64,000 nucleotides of DNA from an uncultured Pelagibacteraceae bacterium. Lineage in GTDB: Bacteria > Pseudomonadota > Alphaproteobacteria > Pelagibacterales > Pelagibacteraceae. The stretch is taken from assembly GCA_902634775.1 (NCBI GenBank), contig CACPLG010000002.1, forward strand, positions 1 to 64,000, read 5' to 3'. This document shows, one piece after another, positions 9,231 to 18,065 of the stretch. Both the position numbers and the translations under genes were made by a program. The stretch's first letter is position 1. Each line of letters opens with the position of its first letter. Below the pieces are notes generated by a model. That model was given only the letters and a program-made list of their open reading frames with translations. It did not search any database and was not told where the DNA came from.

Positions 9231-9597
9231 AATATCAATAACCTCAGTTTTCTTTTATCTTTTTACGATAATAATTGCTCAAGCCGATGATCTCGATTAT
9301 TTTGGAAAAAAAATCGATATCAGAATTTTAGACAAACTTAGTTCAAAAAGTAAATTATTAAAATTGGATATTGGTGAAAATTTTTCATATAAGAATTTAG
9401 AAATTAAAGTTTTGAAGTGTAAAAATTCTAAATTTGATGATAATCCAGAAATAACCACATATTTGCAAGTAAAAGATAATAAAAATTCTAATAATGATGA
9501 GGTTTTTGTTTTTAACGGATGGACTTTTTCATCTAGCCCGTCAATCCAAGTTTTTGATCATCCAGTTTATGATTTATGGATTTTAAAATGTTATTAA
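9196..9597 (+). CDS. DUF2155 domain-containing exported protein
   Basis: A 133-residue protein with an N-terminal hydrophobic segment (about residues 15-30, ending near AQA) that looks like a signal peptide. The mature part has the DUF2155 pattern: VLKCKNS near residue 73 and the C-terminal FNGWTFSSSPSIQVFDHP followed by YDLWILKC. The two cysteines that may pair are in VLKC and the final LKCY. Function is unknown. Its place directly after NDUFA12 and next to accC is conserved in alphaproteobacteria. It overlaps accC by 4 bases at the 3' end. Confidence 0.82.
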   Translation: MKIKNINLGKSRISITSVFFYLFTIIIAQADDLDYFGKKIDIRILDKLSSKSKLLKLDIGENFSYKNLEIKVLKCKNSKFDDNPEITTYLQVKDNKNSNNDEVFVFNGWTFSSSPSIQVFDHPVYDLWILKCY

Positions 9598-10931
9598 ACA
9601 ATTTTTTCATTGTCTAACCAAGTTACATTAAATTTTGAATCAATAAATTTTTCGTGATTTAAAAGTTTTTTATGTAACTTAATTGTTGTGGTAATTCCCT
9701 CTATTACAAATTCATCTAATGATCTTAGGGTTCGCTGAATTGCCTCTGTTCTGTTTCTGCCATGGCAAATTAATTTACATATCATACTATCATAATAAGG
9801 TGTTACTTTAAAACCTTGATAAATTGAACTATCTACTCTAGTTCTAAAGCCAGACGGTTGGTGGCACATTCCGATTATTCCTGGGGATGGTTGAAAATTT
9901 CTACTTGGATCTTCAGCATTTATTCTACACTCGATAGCATGACCTCTAGGGTTTATATCAGACTGTTTTAAGGCAGTGTTTCCTGAATATGCAATCCATA
10001 TTTGTTCTTTAATAATATCTATTCCAGTGACCATTTCTGTTACAGGATGTTCAACTTGAACCCTTGTGTTCATTTCCAAAAAATAAAATTTTCCATCCTC
10101 ATAAATAAACTCTACTGTTCCAGCTCCTTCATAACCAATTTTAGATACCATATTAACAGTCCTATCAAAGAGATTTTTACGAATTTCATCAGTTAAAACA
10201 GGACTTGGAGTTTCCTCAATTAATTTTTGATGTCGTCTTTGAACAGAGCAATCTCTCTCATGCAAGTGAACTGTATGATTTTTTCCTGAGAGTACCTGCA
10301 CTTCAATATGACGTGGATTTTGAAAAAATTTTTCAATATACACTTCATCATTTGCAAAAAATTTTTTGGCTTCCGATTTAGCTGTCAAAAACAAGTTATC
10401 AAATTCTTTTTCAGACCTAACAATTTTCATTCCTTTACCACCACCGCCACCAGCAGCTTTTATAAGGATAGGAAAACCAATTTCTTTGGCTAACTTTTTA
10501 CCACTTTCTAAATCTGAAATACCACCTTCAGAACCTTCGATAACAGGTAAACCATATTTTTTTGCAATTTTCTTTGCTTCAATTTTATCACCCATCATTT
10601 TAATGAGTTTTGAAGAAGGTCCTATAAATTTTATTTTGTTTTCTTCAAGCATACTAGCAAAATTAAAATTTTCTGATAAAAATCCATAACCTGGGTGAAC
10701 TGCTTCAGAATTAGTTATTTCTATTGCAGATAATATTGCTGGAATGTTTAAATAACTGTTTGCAGGTTGATGTGAACCAACACAAATACTTTCATCAGCC
10801 AATTTAACGTGCATACTTTCTTTATCTACATCTGAGTGTATCGCAACTGTTTGTATTCCCCACTCTTTACATGCTCTGATAATTCTAACAGCTATCTCAC
10901 CTCTATTAGCTATTAAAATTTTTTTGAACAT
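9594..10931 (-). CDS. accC: Acetyl-CoA carboxylase, biotin carboxylase subunit
   Basis: AccC carboxylates the biotin on AccB using ATP and bicarbonate, the first step of fatty acid synthesis. The protein begins MFKKILIANRGEIAVRI, the canonical N-terminus, and shows the glycine-rich ATP-grasp loop GGGGKGMKIV and the block FLEMNTRVQVEHPVTE. I take the ATG at 10931 (445 residues) rather than the in-frame TTG at 10943, which would overlap accB. It follows accB by 4 bases, giving the usual accB-accC unit. Confidence 0.96.
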   Translation of the reverse strand: MFKKILIANRGEIAVRIIRACKEWGIQTVAIHSDVDKESMHVKLADESICVGSHQPANSYLNIPAILSAIEITNSEAVHPGYGFLSENFNFASMLEENKIKFIGPSSKLIKMMGDKIEAKKIAKKYGLPVIEGSEGGISDLESGKKLAKEIGFPILIKAAGGGGGKGMKIVRSEKEFDNLFLTAKSEAKKFFANDEVYIEKFFQNPRHIEVQVLSGKNHTVHLHERDCSVQRRHQKLIEETPSPVLTDEIRKNLFDRTVNMVSKIGYEGAGTVEFIYEDGKFYFLEMNTRVQVEHPVTEMVTGIDIIKEQIWIAYSGNTALKQSDINPRGHAIECRINAEDPSRNFQPSPGIIGMCHQPSGFRTRVDSSIYQGFKVTPYYDSMICKLICHGRNRTEAIQRTLRSLDEFVIEGITTTIKLHKKLLNHEKFIDSKFNVTWLDNEKIV

Positions 10932-10935
10932 CTTT

Positions 10936-11352
10936 CTAATCAATTACTACAAGAGTCTGGCCATATTCAACAGGTTGACCGTCTTCAACATTTACACTTT
11001 TAACAACACCATCTTTAGGGGAGGGGACATGGTTCATTGTTTTCATAGCCTCAACTATCATGACAGTGTCTCCTTTTTTAATTTTTTTTCCAGTTTCTAC
11101 AAATTTTTTTGTCCCTGGTTCAGGCGCTAAATAAGCTGTTCCTATAATTGGGGATTTTATCTCAGTTCCAATTATAGTCTCTATTTTTTTATTATTTTTT
11201 TCTATTGTAATTCCCGGTGATATATTTTGACTTACCTCAGTCTGCCTAGACACTTTTATCTTTATATCTTTTTCAGAATATTCAAGCTCAGTAAGTTTAA
11301 ATTCCTCCAAGTTATCAACTAGCTCTTTAATTAATTTTTTATTAATTTTCAT
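10936..11352 (-). CDS. accB: Biotin carboxyl carrier protein of acetyl-CoA carboxylase
   Basis: A 138-residue carrier with an N-terminal leading helix, a linker with few prolines, and the C-terminal biotinyl domain. The biotin-accepting lysine is Lys104 in EAMKTMN, a small variation on the usual EAMKLMN. The thumb region and the final YGQTLVVID are typical. It overlaps aroQ by 11 bases upstream and precedes accC, so aroQ-accB-accC appears to be one transcript. Confidence 0.95.
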   Translation of the reverse strand: MKINKKLIKELVDNLEEFKLTELEYSEKDIKIKVSRQTEVSQNISPGITIEKNNKKIETIIGTEIKSPIIGTAYLAPEPGTKKFVETGKKIKKGDTVMIVEAMKTMNHVPSPKDGVVKSVNVEDGQPVEYGQTLVVID

Positions 11353-11788
11353 TTTTTAAAAGTTTATGCATGGCTATTATGGCTAAAATATATCCTTCAC
11401 TTCCAAGACCAAAAATCCCACCATTTACCACATCACTTATTAGTGATTTTTGTCTAAATTCCTCTCTTTTATAAATATTTGATATATGGACCTCTATTTT
11501 CTTTTTTTTATATATTTCTAATGCATCTCGTATAGCTACAGAGGTATGAGTGAATGCGGCAGCATTTATGATTATTCCTTCAAATTTTTCATTTGCTGAT
11601 TGTATTATAGATACCATTTCACCTTCGACATTCGATTGAATAAATTCAACTTTAAGATCAAGTTCCTTACATTTTTTTTCACATTTTTTTTTTAATTCTT
11701 CATAAGTTATAGAACCATATTGTGATTGTTCTCTTTGACCTAATAGATTAAGATTTGGACCATTTAGAAAAAGTATATTTAAACTCAT
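11342..11788 (-). CDS. aroQ: 3-dehydroquinate dehydratase, type II
   Basis: A 148-residue type II dehydroquinase that removes water from 3-dehydroquinate in the shikimate pathway. Conserved blocks are LNGPNLNLLGQRE, with the flexible-loop arginine and the tyrosine in SQYG, then INAAAFTHTSVAIRDAL, then the histidine in EVHISNIYKREEFR. The start is only 12 bases from the divergent thiS start. It is first in the aroQ-accB-accC unit. Confidence 0.96.
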   Translation of the reverse strand: MSLNILFLNGPNLNLLGQREQSQYGSITYEELKKKCEKKCKELDLKVEFIQSNVEGEMVSIIQSANEKFEGIIINAAAFTHTSVAIRDALEIYKKKKIEVHISNIYKREEFRQKSLISDVVNGGIFGLGSEGYILAIIAMHKLLKNEN

Positions 11789-11800
11789 AAGTTATACATA

Positions 11801-12019
11801 ATGAAAAAAACTAAAAAAATCAAAATTATTTTGAACGGAAAGTCGAGATCTTTACAAAAGGAAACATCAGTTTATGATTTAATGAGGTCTTTAAAATTAT
11901 CAACAGATAAAGTCGCCATTGAATTGAATAAAGAAATAATAAATAAGAAAACAATAAAAAAATTATATTTAAAAAATAAAGATAAGATCGAAATAGTACA
12001 TTTTATTGGAGGAGGGTAA
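11801..12019 (+). CDS. thiS: Sulfur carrier protein ThiS
   Basis: A 72-residue ubiquitin-like carrier ending in Gly-Gly-Gly (FIGGG), the C-terminus that becomes a thiocarboxylate and donates sulfur for the thiazole ring of thiamine. The ILNGKSR block near the start and the INKEII block are typical of the family. The last base is shared with the thiG start (TAATG), so translation is coupled. Cultured SAR11 strains are known to lack ThiC and need an external pyrimidine (HMP), yet keep the thiazole branch, which fits this locus. Confidence 0.92.
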   Translation: MKKTKKIKIILNGKSRSLQKETSVYDLMRSLKLSTDKVAIELNKEIINKKTIKKLYLKNKDKIEIVHFIGGG

Positions 12020-12789
12020 TGAAGGATTTTTTAAAAATTGCTAATAAAAAGTTTAAGTCTAGATTAATTGTTGGTACTGGAAAATATAAAAGTTTTTCAG
12101 AATGTGCAAAAGCAATCAAATATTCAGGCGCTGAAATAGTTACTGTTGCGGTTAGAAGGGTAAATATAGTTGATAAAAAGAAACCTTTATTGATGGATTA
12201 TATTGATCCCAAAAAGATAACTTACCTTCCAAACACAGCCGGATGTTTTACGTCAGAAGATGCACTTAGAACTTTACGGTTAGCAAGAGAAATAGGAGGC
12301 TGGAAATTGGTAAAACTTGAAGTTTTAGGTGATAAAAAAAATTTATTCCCAGATATGATTGAAACTTTGAGATCAACAGAAATTTTATCAAAAGAAGGAT
12401 TTAAAGTCATGGTTTACTGTAGCGATGATCCACTGATGGCGAAACGTTTAGAAGACTCAGGTGCAATTGCAATTATGCCATTAGCAGCACCCATAGGATC
12501 TGGATTAGGAATTCAAAATTATACGAACATAAAGATAATAAGAAATCAGACTAAACTACCTGTTATAATTGATGCTGGTATTGGTCAAGCCTCAGATGCT
12601 ACTATTGCAATGGAATTAGGTTGTGATGGAGTTTTGATAAATACAGCTATTGCCAAAGCAAAAAAACCATTTGAAATGGCTGAAGCTATGAAGTTTGCAG
12701 TTATTGCCGGAAGAAAGTCATTTGTTTCTGGAAGAATTTCAAAGACATTACATGGGTCTCCTTCAACAACGAATAAAGGTATTATCTAG
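12019..12789 (+). CDS. thiG: Thiazole synthase
   Basis: A 256-residue TIM-barrel enzyme that builds thiazole phosphate from DXP, dehydroglycine and ThiS thiocarboxylate. Visible blocks are [45 protein letters not shown] (TAGC region), KLEVLGD with the Schiff-base lysine region, and [17 protein letters not shown] with the phosphate-binding glycine segment. It is coupled to thiS and overlaps the end of the convergent RNase E gene by 8 bases. Confidence 0.96.
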   Translation: MKDFLKIANKKFKSRLIVGTGKYKSFSECAKAIKYSGAEIVTVAVRRVNIVDKKKPLLMDYIDPKKITYLPNTAGCFTSEDALRTLRLAREIGGWKLVKLEVLGDKKNLFPDMIETLRSTEILSKEGFKVMVYCSDDPLMAKRLEDSGAIAIMPLAAPIGSGLGIQNYTNIKIIRNQTKLPVIIDAGIGQASDATIAMELGCDGVLINTAIAKAKKPFEMAEAMKFAVIAGRKSFVSGRISKTLHGSPSTTNKGII

Positions 12790-14545
12790 GTCTTTTACTT
12801 TTATTTTTTCTGTAAAATTTTTTCTTTTTAAAACCTTTTGATTTAAATTTTGGCTTGCCTTTTAGATTCTTTTCAATTTTCTTTTCAACTGTAATTTTTT
12901 TAAGCTCAATTGTATTTTCAACTTTCTCCAAAACTTTTTTGCTTTTATTTAAAAATTCAATTTTATACTCAGGAACTAAAAGGGATAAATCCCCCACAAA
13001 AGTCAACTTAATTTTATTTTTTTTCTCAATATAAAGTATATCTTCTTTAAAACTTTCACTGAGAAAATTTTTAATTTTTTCAGGCACTGTGATTTGAACT
13101 AATTTTGATTTATTTTTAATAGCATTAATCTCAACAGTTTTCATAACTTTTTGAGCAAATGACTCGTTTGTTAATGAGATATTCCACTGAACACTACTTT
13201 CTCTTAATCTTTGACGTGACATTTCTAGTAATCCAAAGCTACTAATTCTTCCAATTTGAATTCTTGCTCTATCTTTCCTACACCTTTCCTTTAATCGTCT
13301 TTCAACTTGTCTTCGATTTCCAAAGCTCATCATATCTATAAAGTCAATTATGATAAGTCCTGAAAGGTCTCTTATTTTTATTTGTCTTGCAATTTCTTCT
13401 GCTGCTTCAAGGTTTGTATCAAGAGCTGTACTTTCAACATTTCTTTGTTTAATTGACCTTCCTGAGTTAACATCAATTGAAACCAAAGCCTCTGTGGGAT
13501 TGATGACTAAATATCCTCCAGAAGATAATTTAACTTGTGTGTCGTAAATATCGTTTAATTTATTTTCAATGTTTTCCTTAATAAATAATGGGACTTTATC
13601 TCTATATTTTTTAATTTTTTTTACATGACTAGGCATTAAAATTTTCATAAAATTTTTTGCTTTTTGATATCCCTCACTACCATCTACAATTATATTTTGA
13701 GTTTCATCATCGTATATATCCCTTAAAGTTCTCTTAATAATATCACTTTCTTGATGGATTAATTTCGGTGCAATAGAGTTCATTGCGTTTTCTTTAATTG
13801 TTTCCCATGACTTTATTAAACTTTGAAGATCATAATCAATTTCATTTTTGCTTTTGTTTGATCCAGCAGTTCTTACAATTAATCCCATTTCTTTCGGAAT
13901 AGTTATTTCATTAAGAATTGACCTTATTTTTTTCCTTTCACCTGAGTTAAAAATTTTTCTTGAAATACCCCCACCTTTTGGAGTGTTAGGCATTAAAACT
14001 ATATATTTGCCTGCGATAGATATAAAAGTTGAAAGGGCTGCACCTTTTAAACCCCTCTCATCTTTCAATACTTGAACTAATATAACTTGATTTGGTTTTA
14101 TAACTTCTTGAATTTTATATCTTTTGGAAGGGGCTCTGCTTAATTTTAGATTTCCCTCATTTTGATTTTCTTCCTCTGGCTTTTTTTCAACTGCATCATT
14201 ATCATTTTTTTCATTATCAATTTCATCTTCTTCACTTTGTTTGGCTAATTCTTCTCTTACTTTTTTTTCTTCCTCTTTTATTTTTTCTAAATCGTTAGTG
14301 GGTATCTGGTAATAATCTGACTGAATATCATTAAAAGATAAAAATCCATGCCTTTCTCTTCCAAAATCAACAAAAGCAGCTTGAAGGGATGGTTCAATCC
14401 TACTTACTTTTCCTAAATAAATATTGTTTTTTATGAGAGTATTTTTTATACCTTCATATTCATAGTCTTCAATATTTCCGTTTTCTTTAAGAACAACGCG
14501 TGTTTCATCCGGATGCGAAGCATCAATGTATAAATTCTTTTCCAT
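12782..14545 (-). CDS. rne: Ribonuclease E/G family endoribonuclease
   Basis: A 587-residue RNase E/G. The order is S1 domain (about residues 35-170) with a long acidic insert near 95-130, a 5' sensor region, and a DNase I-like catalytic region with the metal aspartates in VSIDVNSGR and LIIIDFIDM. It is shorter than a full RNase E, with a basic Lys-rich tail of about 40 residues in place of a large degradosome scaffold. After the conserved MSRQRLRES the usual CPxCxG zinc-link, which joins subunits in E. coli RNase E, is missing and reads [10 protein letters not shown]. It is divergent from PBP1A. Confidence 0.9.
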   Translation of the reverse strand: MEKNLYIDASHPDETRVVLKENGNIEDYEYEGIKNTLIKNNIYLGKVSRIEPSLQAAFVDFGRERHGFLSFNDIQSDYYQIPTNDLEKIKEEEKKVREELAKQSEEDEIDNEKNDNDAVEKKPEEENQNEGNLKLSRAPSKRYKIQEVIKPNQVILVQVLKDERGLKGAALSTFISIAGKYIVLMPNTPKGGGISRKIFNSGERKKIRSILNEITIPKEMGLIVRTAGSNKSKNEIDYDLQSLIKSWETIKENAMNSIAPKLIHQESDIIKRTLRDIYDDETQNIIVDGSEGYQKAKNFMKILMPSHVKKIKKYRDKVPLFIKENIENKLNDIYDTQVKLSSGGYLVINPTEALVSIDVNSGRSIKQRNVESTALDTNLEAAEEIARQIKIRDLSGLIIIDFIDMMSFGNRRQVERRLKERCRKDRARIQIGRISSFGLLEMSRQRLRESSVQWNISLTNESFAQKVMKTVEINAIKNKSKLVQITVPEKIKNFLSESFKEDILYIEKKNKIKLTFVGDLSLLVPEYKIEFLNKSKKVLEKVENTIELKKITVEKKIEKNLKGKPKFKSKGFKKKKFYRKNKSKRPR

Positions 14546-14624
14546 AATATTAGTGTTAAATTTTTCATTTTTTTAAATTCTGATGCCTTATCTTTAACAA
14601 ATTCATGAATTAAATGAAACTAAA

Positions 14625-16967
14625 ATGAGTAAATATTTTAAAAAAACACTAATAATTTTTTTGTCTTCAATTTTACTATTGTTGATTGTAACCATTTCAT
14701 TATTATGGGGTTTTTCTAATGATTTACCTGATTACAAGTTTTTAAAAAATTATAAAGCCCCAGTCTCTAGCAAAGTTTATTCAGGGGATGGTGATTTAAT
14801 TCAAGATTTTTCATCAGAAAAAAGAATTTTTATTCCTTACAATTCAATTCCACCTAAAGTTATAAATGCATTTCTTTCAGCGGAAGATAAAAATTTCTTT
14901 GATCATCCTGGTGTTGACGCAAAAGGTGTGCTTAGAGCGGTGATCAAAAACTTTTCAAATATAATAAACTCAAGAAGACTAGAGGGCGCTTCAACAATTA
15001 CCCAACAAGTCGCAAAGAATTTTTTATTAACTAATGAAGTTAGTTTAAATAGAAAACTTAAAGAAGCCATATTAGCATTTAGAATAGAAAGAAGCTTAAG
15101 CAAAGAAAGAATCCTTGAACTTTATCTAAATCAAATTTATTTAGGTCAAGGAACATATGGTATTGCATCTGCAAGCCTAGAGTATTTTGATAAATCGGTG
15201 GATGAACTTCAATATGTAGAGGCATCTTTATTAGCCGCTTTACCAAAGGCACCAAGTAGATATAATCCTTACAAAGATAAAAAGCTTGCAAAATTTAGAA
15301 GAGATTTAGTTTTAAAAAATTTGCTTGATAATAATTATATAGATAAAAAAAAGCATGAAGAATTAAAAAGTTCTGAGATTAAATTAAAAAAAAGAGAAAA
15401 AGTTTTTTTAGAAGACTCTAGATATTATGTTGAGGAAATTCGAAAAAATACAATTAAACAGTTAGGCTATGACAAGGTTTATAAAGAGGGATTAAATATT
15501 AAAACACCTCTTAATCTAGAACTTCAAAAATTAGCAACAATTTCATTACGTGAGGGGATAGAAAGGTATGATAGAAGAAAAGGATGGAGGGGACCAATTC
15601 AAAATATAAATCTTAGTATAAAAGATTGGCCCAGTGAGATAAAGTTAAAAAAACTTGAAAAAACTCTAAATTGGAAAATTGCAAGAGTCACGGAAATTGG
15701 TATTTCAAACTTTGAAATAGTAACTACAGATGGTGACACAGGTTATATTACTAATGAAAATATTAAATGGACAAGAAAAAAAAATACCTCTTTCAAAGAA
15801 GGGGATATTATTTATGTAAAAAAAAAAGATGGGTCTAAAGAGTACATTTTAAAACAACTTCCCACCGCAAATGGAGCAATTGTTGTAATGGACCCTTACA
15901 ACGGAAGAGTTTTGGCTCTAAGTGGCGGCTTTAGTTTTAATCAAAGTGAATTTAATAGAGCAACACAAGCAAAAAGACAACCAGGTTCTGCATTCAAACC
16001 TTTTGTTTATGCTACTGCCTTAGAAAATGGATATTCTCCTTCAACATTAGTTTTGGATGCACCCTTAGTTTTAGCTCAAGGTACAGATTTAAAAATGTGG
16101 AAACCTGAAAATTATGGTAAAAAATTTTATGGACCATCAACATTGAGGATGGGTCTTGAGAAATCAAGAAATCTTATGACCGTGAGAATTTCTCAGGATT
16201 TAGGTTTAAAAAAAATAACAAAAATTTCTAAAGAACTTGGAATATATGAAAATCCAGATGAATTACTCTCAATTTCCTTAGGATCTGCTGAGACTACTTT
16301 ACTCAAATTAACAAGTGCATATTGTTCATTTGTAAATGGTGGAAAATTTATAGAACCAAAGCTTATAGATAGAATTCAAGATAGTGAAGGAAACACAATA
16401 TATAAAACTGAGGTTAGAGAATGTAAAAATTGTGAAGATATATCTATACAGAGCAATGATGTGCCTGAAATTAAAGATGACTCCAAACAAATTTTCTCAC
16501 CTCAGACTGCTTATCAAATTACTTCAATTTTAGAGGGAGCAACTAAAACCGGTACTGCAAAAAAATTAAGAGATTTAAAAATGGATCTTGCTGGAAAAAC
16601 TGGAACAACAAACAAAAATACAGATACTTGGTTTATAGGTTTTACATCAGATTTAGTAATAGGTGTTTATGTTGGTTATGATGAACCAAAATCACTTGGA
16701 AAATTTGAAACTGGAGCTAAAACAGCAATGCCAATATTTAAAAGTTTTATTAAATCAGCTTTAAAAAAAGAAAATACTAGACCATTTAAAGTACCTGAAA
16801 ATATTACTATGATGGTTGTTGATTCTAAAACTGGAAAAAAAGTAAGCTTTGCCTCGAAGAAAACGTTAATAGAGTCTTTTAAAAGCGATAAAGTTCTCGA
16901 AAAAACAAATATTTCAAAAAAAATTAATAATAGATTTAACAATAATAATATATTAAGATTCTATTAA
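14625..16967 (+). CDS. mrcA: Bifunctional penicillin-binding protein 1A
   Basis: A 780-residue class A PBP that polymerises and crosslinks peptidoglycan. The order is N-terminal membrane anchor (about residues 8-28), GT51 transglycosylase with EDKNFFDHPGVD and EGASTITQQVAKN, an inserted OB-like region, then the transpeptidase with the nucleophile Ser455 in GSAFKPF and the KTGT motif in AGKTGTTNKNTD. The stop shares one base with the prfB start. The PBP1A-prfB order is common in alphaproteobacteria. Confidence 0.95.
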   Translation: MSKYFKKTLIIFLSSILLLLIVTISLLWGFSNDLPDYKFLKNYKAPVSSKVYSGDGDLIQDFSSEKRIFIPYNSIPPKVINAFLSAEDKNFFDHPGVDAKGVLRAVIKNFSNIINSRRLEGASTITQQVAKNFLLTNEVSLNRKLKEAILAFRIERSLSKERILELYLNQIYLGQGTYGIASASLEYFDKSVDELQYVEASLLAALPKAPSRYNPYKDKKLAKFRRDLVLKNLLDNNYIDKKKHEELKSSEIKLKKREKVFLEDSRYYVEEIRKNTIKQLGYDKVYKEGLNIKTPLNLELQKLATISLREGIERYDRRKGWRGPIQNINLSIKDWPSEIKLKKLEKTLNWKIARVTEIGISNFEIVTTDGDTGYITNENIKWTRKKNTSFKEGDIIYVKKKDGSKEYILKQLPTANGAIVVMDPYNGRVLALSGGFSFNQSEFNRATQAKRQPGSAFKPFVYATALENGYSPSTLVLDAPLVLAQGTDLKMWKPENYGKKFYGPSTLRMGLEKSRNLMTVRISQDLGLKKITKISKELGIYENPDELLSISLGSAETTLLKLTSAYCSFVNGGKFIEPKLIDRIQDSEGNTIYKTEVRECKNCEDISIQSNDVPEIKDDSKQIFSPQTAYQITSILEGATKTGTAKKLRDLKMDLAGKTGTTNKNTDTWFIGFTSDLVIGVYVGYDEPKSLGKFETGAKTAMPIFKSFIKSALKKENTRPFKVPENITMMVVDSKTGKKVSFASKKTLIESFKSDKVLEKTNISKKINNRFNNNNILRFY

Positions 16968-18065
16968 TGAGTGAAGAATTCTTTCAAAATGTAACTGAAG
17001 TCAACAAAGTTAATCAAAGAATTAAGGAGTATCTTTGAAAAACACGACTTTGAAAAAAAATTAGATAAGTATAATAAACTAATTTTATCAGAAAATTTCT
17101 GGAAAGATAAATCTGAGGCTCAAAAAGTTCTTAAAGAAAAAAAATTCCATGAAACTTTAATAAATTCTTACACAGATACTACAAAATACCTAAAAGAGTT
17201 AGAGGAATTTTATGATTTAGCCTTGGAGGAAAACAATAAAAACTTAATTCAAGAAACATTAGAAAACATTAAAAAACTTAAAAACACTGTTAAGAAAAAT
17301 GAGATTAAATGTTTTCTCTCAAAAGAAACTGATAGCAATGATTGTTTTTTAGAAATTCATGCTGGTGCAGGAGGAACAGAAAGTCAAGACTGGGCGGAGA
17401 TGCTTAGAAGAATGTATATGAAATGGGCTCAGTCAAAAGAATTTAAAAACCATATTATTAGTGAACATAAAGGTGATGAAGCAGGTCTCAAATCATCAAC
17501 TATAAAAATATCTGGTGATTATGTTTTTGGATGGCTTAAAACAGAGTCTGGAATTCATAGATTAGTAAGAATTTCCCCTTTTGATTCAGGTGCAAGACGA
17601 CACACAAGTTTTGCAAGTGTTTGGGTTTATCCTGTAGTTGATGATAATATTGATGTTGAAATTTTAGAAAAAGACCTAAGAATTGATACATACAGATCCA
17701 GTGGAGCGGGTGGACAGCACGTAAATACTACTGACAGCGCAGTCAGGATTACGCATCTTCCAACGAAAATAGTCGTACAGTGTCAAAACGAAAGATCTCA
17801 GCATAAAAATAAAGAAACTTGTATGCAAATGCTTAAAGCAAGATTATATAATTTTGAATTGGAAAAGAGAGAAAAAGAAAACGAAAACAAACAAGACTCT
17901 AAAAAAGACATAGGGTGGGGTCATCAAATAAGATCATATGTCTTGCACCCATATCGATTAGTTAAAGACAATAGGACTAATCATGAATCAAGTGATCCAC
18001 AAAAGATATTAGACGGAGATATAGATAGCTTTTTAGAAAACTCTCTATTTAAACTAGATGCTTAA
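16967..18065 (+). CDS. prfB: Peptide chain release factor 2, expressed by programmed +1 frameshift
   Basis: RF2 terminates at UGA and UAA. The coding path is 16967-17035 joined to 17037-18065, skipping T17036, and gives 365 residues, the same length as E. coli RF2. The first 23 codons end at an in-frame TGA (17036-17038) inside a classic RF2 shift site. The downstream frame carries SPF at residues 203-205 (stop-codon recognition) and GGQ at 248-250 (hydrolysis). The start ATG overlaps the mrcA stop by one base. A call beginning at the internal TTG at 17223 would lose the N-terminal domain and be wrong. Confidence 0.95.
17024..17039 (+). promoter_or_regulatory. RF2 autoregulatory +1 frameshift site
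   Basis: The sequence AAGGAGTATCTTTGAA contains an internal Shine-Dalgarno (AAGGAG), a 3-base spacer (TAT), the slippery CTT codon and TGA. Spacing is identical to the E. coli prfB element. The base after TGA is A rather than the usual C. When RF2 is scarce, ribosomes pausing at UGA slip by one base and make full-length RF2. Confidence 0.93.

Noticed and set aside
17223-18065. RF2 starting at the internal TTG
   Set aside because: It would lack the N-terminal domain; the programmed frameshift at 17036 restores a full-length 365-residue protein.
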